Assembly: GCA_000277545.1 (NCBI GenBank) | Contig: AKXM01000052.1 | Location: forward strand, 1-64,000 | Reading direction: 5' to 3' | DNA from: Enterobacter sp. Ag1 | Lineage (GTDB): Bacteria; Pseudomonadota; Gammaproteobacteria; Enterobacterales; Enterobacteriaceae | DNA length: 64,000 nucleotides | Part shown: positions 60,833 to 64,000 of the stretch, piece by piece | How positions within the stretch are numbered: position 1 is the first letter of the stretch | Layout of the letters: every line of letters starts with the position of its first letter | Notes under the pieces: model-generated | The model's database searches: none | Seen by the model: the letters and a program-made list of their open reading frames with translations, nothing else | Told to the model about the DNA's origin: nothing | Made by a program: the position numbers and the translations under genes

Positions 60833-60858
60833 CTTGCTTCAAAGAAGGAGAAAACACT
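60833..60858 (+). promoter_or_regulatory. ROSE-like element at the ibpB ribosome site
   Basis: CTTGCTT (60833-60839) contains the UUGCU motif and can pair with AAGGAG (60845-60850) with one G unpaired. This masks the ibpB Shine-Dalgarno at low temperature in the same way as upstream of ibpA. Confidence 0.6.
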
Positions 60859-61287
60859 ATGCGTAACTACGATTTATCCCCACTTCTGCGTCAATGGATC
60901 GGCTTCGATAAACTGGCCAACGCGCTGCAGTCCAGCGGTGAAAGCCAGGGCTTCCCGCCGTACAACATCGAAAAAAGCGACGATAACCATTACCGCATCA
61001 CGCTGGCTTTGGCCGGTTTCCGCCAGGAAGATCTTGATATCGAGCTGGAAGGCACCCGCCTGAGCGTGAAGGGCACCCCGGTTAAACCGGAAAAAGAGAC
61101 CAACTGGCTGCATCAGGGGCTGGTGACTCAGCCGTTCAGCCTGAGCTTTACCCTGGCCGAGCATATGCAGGTCTCAGGGGCAACGTTCACCAACGGCTTG
61201 CTGCACATTGACCTGGTGCGGGACATCCCGGAAGCGGTTGCTCCGCAGCGGATCGCCATTAGCGAACGCCCGGCGCTGAATAGCTAA
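60859..61287 (+). CDS. ibpB: Small heat-shock protein IbpB
   Basis: A 142-residue alpha-crystallin-domain protein, the same length as E. coli IbpB ([20 protein letters not shown], alpha-crystallin domain about 35-125, [20 protein letters not shown]). It co-assembles with IbpA and passes substrates to DnaK and ClpB. ATG 60859 follows AAGGAG. The open frame extends to 60787 but that part overlaps the leader. Confidence 0.96.
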   Translation: MRNYDLSPLLRQWIGFDKLANALQSSGESQGFPPYNIEKSDDNHYRITLALAGFRQEDLDIELEGTRLSVKGTPVKPEKETNWLHQGLVTQPFSLSFTLAEHMQVSGATFTNGLLHIDLVRDIPEAVAPQRIAISERPALNS

Positions 61288-61310
61288 ATAATTTTCCCAT
61301 ATGAAGTATT

Positions 61311-61337
61311 AAGGCCCCTGAAAATGGGGCCTTTTTT
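61311..61337 (+). terminator. Terminator of ibpAB
   Basis: AAGGCCCC pairs with GGGGCCTT around TGAAAAT, followed by a six-T run. Confidence 0.85.
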
Positions 61338-61415
61338 GTGCTCCGCACCCCATTATCCTCCCCATAGCTCTGCCAGAATCCTTAGTAACAATAATGTTAT
61401 TCACAGGGATTATAT

Positions 61416-63074
61416 ATGAGTGGAATAGCGTTAACCGTCAGCATGCTGGCGCTGGTTGCCGTCGTGGGATTGTGGATCGGTAATATCAAGATCCGCGGGG
61501 TGGGCTTTGGGATCGGAGGCGTGCTGTTTGGCGGCATTATTGTCGGCCACTTTGTCAATCAGGCCGGGATTGGCCTGAACGGCGATATGCTGCACTTTAT
61601 TCAGGAATTTGGGCTGATCCTGTTTGTTTACACGATAGGCATCCAGGTCGGACCCGGCTTCTTCTCATCCCTGCGCGTTTCCGGCCTGCGGCTAAATTTG
61701 TTCGCTATTCTTATCGTTGTGCTCGGTGCGTTGGTCACTGCCGTGGTCTACAAGCTGTTTGATGTGCCGCTGCCTGTGGTATTGGGGATCTTCTCCGGTG
61801 CCGTCACGAATACGCCAGCGCTGGGGGCCGGGCAGCAGATCCTGACCGATCTCGGTACGCCGGGGCAATTGGTTGACCAAATGGGGATGAGCTACGCGAT
61901 GGCCTATCCGTTTGGGATTTGCGGCATCCTGCTGACCATGTGGCTGTTGCGCATGGCCTTTCGCGTCAGCGTTGACAAAGAAGCTCAGCAGTTTGAAGCC
62001 AACAGCGGCCAAAATCACGCCCAGCTGCACACCATGAATATCTGCGTCGCCAACCCAAACCTGAACGGTCTGGCGATTCAGGACATCCCTATTCTTAACA
62101 GCGACGAAATAATATGCTCCCGCCTCAAGCGCGGAGAGCTGCTGATGGTGCCTTCTCCAGGCACCCTCGTTCAGACTGGCGACCTGCTGCACCTCGTTGG
62201 GGCAGAAAAAGATCTGCACAAAGCGCTGCTGGTGATCGGCAACGAAGTGGATACTTCGCTTTCCACGCGAGGCACGGATCTGCGGGTTGAGCGCGTCGTG
62301 GTGACCAACGAAAAGGTTCTGGGCAAGAAGATCCGCGATCTGCATCTGAAGCAGAAATATGACGTGGTGATATCTCGCCTTAACCGCGCCGGGGTCGAGC
62401 TGGTGGCCAGCAGCAACGCCAGCCTGCAGTTCGGCGACATCCTCAACCTGGTCGGACGCCCTCAATCGATCGACGCGGTGGCCGCAGAGGTCGGTAACGC
62501 GCAGCATAAGCTGCAGCAGGTGCAAATGTTGCCGGTGTTTATCGGCATCGGGCTTGGCGTGCTGCTGGGCTCCATTCCGCTGTTTATCCCAGGTTTCCCG
62601 GCGGCGCTGCGCCTTGGCCTGGCTGGTGGGCCGCTGATTATGGCGCTGATCCTCGGGCGCATCGGCAGCATCGGCAAGCTTTACTGGTTTATGCCGCCGA
62701 GCGCGAACCTGGCGCTGCGTGAGCTGGGTATCGTCCTGTTTCTGGCGGTGGTCGGGCTCAAGTCCGGCGGGGATTTTATCGACACGCTGCTGGTGGGCGA
62801 CGGCGTAAGCTGGATTGGCTACGGCATTCTGATCACCGCGGTGCCGCTGATTACCGTCGGCCTGCTTGCTCGCCTGCTGGTGAAGATGAACTACCTGACG
62901 CTGTGCGGCATGCTGGCGGGCTCGATGACCGATCCCCCGGCACTGGCCTTTGCCAACGGACTGCATGCGACCAGCGGAGCCGCCGCGCTTTCTTACGCCA
63001 CGGTTTACCCGCTGGTGATGTTCCTGCGCATTATTACTCCCCAACTGCTGGCGCTGCTGTTCTGGGGACTATAG
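61416..63074 (+). CDS. yidE: YidE, AspT/YidE/YbjL (AAE) family transporter
   Basis: A 552-residue membrane protein with two blocks of five or six helices and two central TrkA-C (RCK_C) domains (about residues 190-370). AAE signatures include [38 protein letters not shown] in the first half and [32 protein letters not shown] in the second. The substrate is unknown; family members exchange amino acids. The stop overlaps the 3' end of convergent yidP by six bases. Confidence 0.94.
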   Translation: MSGIALTVSMLALVAVVGLWIGNIKIRGVGFGIGGVLFGGIIVGHFVNQAGIGLNGDMLHFIQEFGLILFVYTIGIQVGPGFFSSLRVSGLRLNLFAILIVVLGALVTAVVYKLFDVPLPVVLGIFSGAVTNTPALGAGQQILTDLGTPGQLVDQMGMSYAMAYPFGICGILLTMWLLRMAFRVSVDKEAQQFEANSGQNHAQLHTMNICVANPNLNGLAIQDIPILNSDEIICSRLKRGELLMVPSPGTLVQTGDLLHLVGAEKDLHKALLVIGNEVDTSLSTRGTDLRVERVVVTNEKVLGKKIRDLHLKQKYDVVISRLNRAGVELVASSNASLQFGDILNLVGRPQSIDAVAAEVGNAQHKLQQVQMLPVFIGIGLGVLLGSIPLFIPGFPAALRLGLAGGPLIMALILGRIGSIGKLYWFMPPSANLALRELGIVLFLAVVGLKSGGDFIDTLLVGDGVSWIGYGILITAVPLITVGLLARLLVKMNYLTLCGMLAGSMTDPPALAFANGLHATSGAAALSYATVYPLVMFLRIITPQLLALLFWGL

Positions 63075-63812
63075 CTCTCCGCCGCCCGACTGGCCGGGCG
63101 GCACCCTCGAATGATCCCGGCGTAAGTGGTAATCCACCTGATATTCGCTGGCATTTCTGAACATCACCGAATAGTTAAGAAACTCGCCTTTATCGCTGTA
63201 GGAGAGCGAGGTGATGCGCAAAATCGGTGTCGCCTCCGCGATGTTCAACAGTTTTGCCGTTTTGGCGTCGGCGAGTACCGGCGTCAGCGTTTCATAGTTG
63301 CCGCTGATGACTATCTGGCATTCATCTTCGATATAGCTGAATTTTGACCCTTCAAGGTGGGCCAGGGACAGGTTGCGAAAGAGTTTGACCGGCATATAGC
63401 TGTCTTCCACCATCAGCGGCTTGCCGCTCACGGCGCGCACGCGGCGGGAGTAATAGATTTTTTCGTCGATCTTAATGCGCAGCAGGCTGGCTATCGCCGG
63501 GGGCGCGGGCATCACGTTAAATTCCAGCACCTCGCTCAGCACCTCTTTGCCCTGGCTGCGCATCACTTCCACAAAACCCGTCAGGTTAGTGGTTTCGTGG
63601 TGAACGTCTTTTTTTGTCACCCAGGTGCCGCTGCCCTGGCGGCGAATAACCAGACCCCAGCCCACAAGCAAATCCACCGCTTTACGAATCGTCATGCGCG
63701 ACACGCCAAATTCTTCAGCCAGCTTCTTTTCCCCAGGCAGGGGGCTGCCTAGGGTGTAGTCGGCAGAATTAAGCCGCAGCCGTAGCCTGTCGGCAATTGA
63801 TTTGTAGATCAT
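63069..63812 (-). CDS. yidP: GntR/HutC-family regulator YidP
   Basis: A 247-residue regulator with an N-terminal winged helix ([20 protein letters not shown], residues 25-44) and a C-terminal UTRA ligand-binding domain ([32 protein letters not shown]). It resembles E. coli YidP across its length. E. coli yidP lies next to the glv genes for alpha-glucoside uptake, whose control it may serve. A 7-bp inverted repeat lies about 50 bases upstream and may be its operator. Confidence 0.92.
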   Translation of the reverse strand: MIYKSIADRLRLRLNSADYTLGSPLPGEKKLAEEFGVSRMTIRKAVDLLVGWGLVIRRQGSGTWVTKKDVHHETTNLTGFVEVMRSQGKEVLSEVLEFNVMPAPPAIASLLRIKIDEKIYYSRRVRAVSGKPLMVEDSYMPVKLFRNLSLAHLEGSKFSYIEDECQIVISGNYETLTPVLADAKTAKLLNIAEATPILRITSLSYSDKGEFLNYSVMFRNASEYQVDYHLRRDHSRVPPGQSGGGEL

Positions 63813-63857
63813 AGCTGGACATCTCCAGGCTTTATCACGCCGTTATATGTCGGTTAA

Positions 63858-63887
63858 TTGTCTAGTTTTAACTATAAAAGTAGACAA
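63858..63887. promoter_or_regulatory. Candidate YidP operator
   Basis: TTGTCTA (63858-63864) and TAGACAA (63881-63887) are exact inverted copies with a 16-base AT-rich spacer. GTCTA/TAGAC half-sites are typical of HutC-type GntR regulators. It lies between yidP and whatever gene follows the window. Confidence 0.5.
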
Positions 63888-64000
63888 CTTTGGCCAAATA
63901 AAAACCATGAATACGATCACGAATCGCTGCGCCTGACGCGGCGAGCCACCGCCCGCGCTCATATCCTCAGCCTCAGGCCAACTAAAAAAATAAGGCCGCC

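Noticed and set aside
60787..60858. 24-residue N-terminal extension of IbpB
   Set aside because: It lies in the thermometer-bearing leader; ATG 60859 follows AAGGAG and gives the standard 142-residue protein.

Overview
The window is chromosomal DNA of a member of the Enterobacteriaceae. Nearly every protein between about 1.3 kb and 63.8 kb reads as a close relative of an Escherichia coli K-12 protein (EptB, YhjX, Tag, BisC, the Bcs proteins, DctA, YhjJ, KdgK, MnmE, YidC, DnaA, DnaN, RecF, GyrB, IbpA/B, YidE, YidP). The differences in gene content (no dpp operon, proK or yhjY beside eptB/yhjX, no tna genes beside mnmE, no dgo cluster beside yidA) point to a non-Escherichia genus. I cannot fix the genus from sequence alone; Cedecea, Enterobacter and relatives are possible.

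Layout. 1-1.3 kb: AT-rich, decayed tail of a contact-dependent-inhibition-like (CdiA) toxin locus: a toxin C-terminus with an overlapping small membrane protein, a broken symE, a broken CdiA repeat fragment, and a small secreted protein whose start codon seems lost at a fusion point. 1.3-10.9 kb: envelope and stress genes (eptB, an LTA-synthase-like sulfatase-fold enzyme, yhjX with a YpdB-type operator, tag-yiaC, bisC, yiaD). 11-25.3 kb: complete type II cellulose locus, bcsEFG on the minus strand and bcsRQABZC on the plus strand, but with bcsA split by a frameshift just before its TED motif. 25.4-34.8 kb: cyclic-di-GMP phosphodiesterases pdeK and pdeH (pdeH behind a near-consensus sigma-28 promoter), dctA, yhjJ, kdgK with two KdgR-like palindromes, and yhjG. 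34.9-43.8 kb: yhjE, a hexapeptide acetyltransferase, yhjD, a LysR/SDR divergent pair, yieH, adeP, yieF, yieE. 44-54.6 kb: the conserved replication neighbourhood mnmE-yidC-yidD-rnpA-rpmH and, divergently, dnaA-dnaN-recF-gyrB. 54.8-63.8 kb: yidB, yidA, a Tat-exported agmatine-deiminase-family enzyme with a divergent LysR regulator, yidR, yidQ, ibpAB with heat-shock promoter and RNA-thermometer signals, yidE and yidP.

Genes that work together: the cellulose block (synthesis, export, phosphoethanolamine decoration) is set beside two c-di-GMP phosphodiesterases that would oppose it; pdeH ties this to flagellar gene expression. The rpmH/dnaA intergenic region carries the usual divergent promoters, a perfect DnaA box and a dense GATC cluster.

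Best second looks: the bcsA lesion; an unnamed intergenic hairpin repeat found both between bcsA and bcsB and downstream of gyrB, the latter bracketed by a duplicated terminator; a C/T-rich inverted repeat that fills three convergent-gene gaps; and the CDI graveyard at the left edge. I found no wholly new multi-gene system, no CRISPR array, no intact insertion sequence and no rRNA or tRNA gene.
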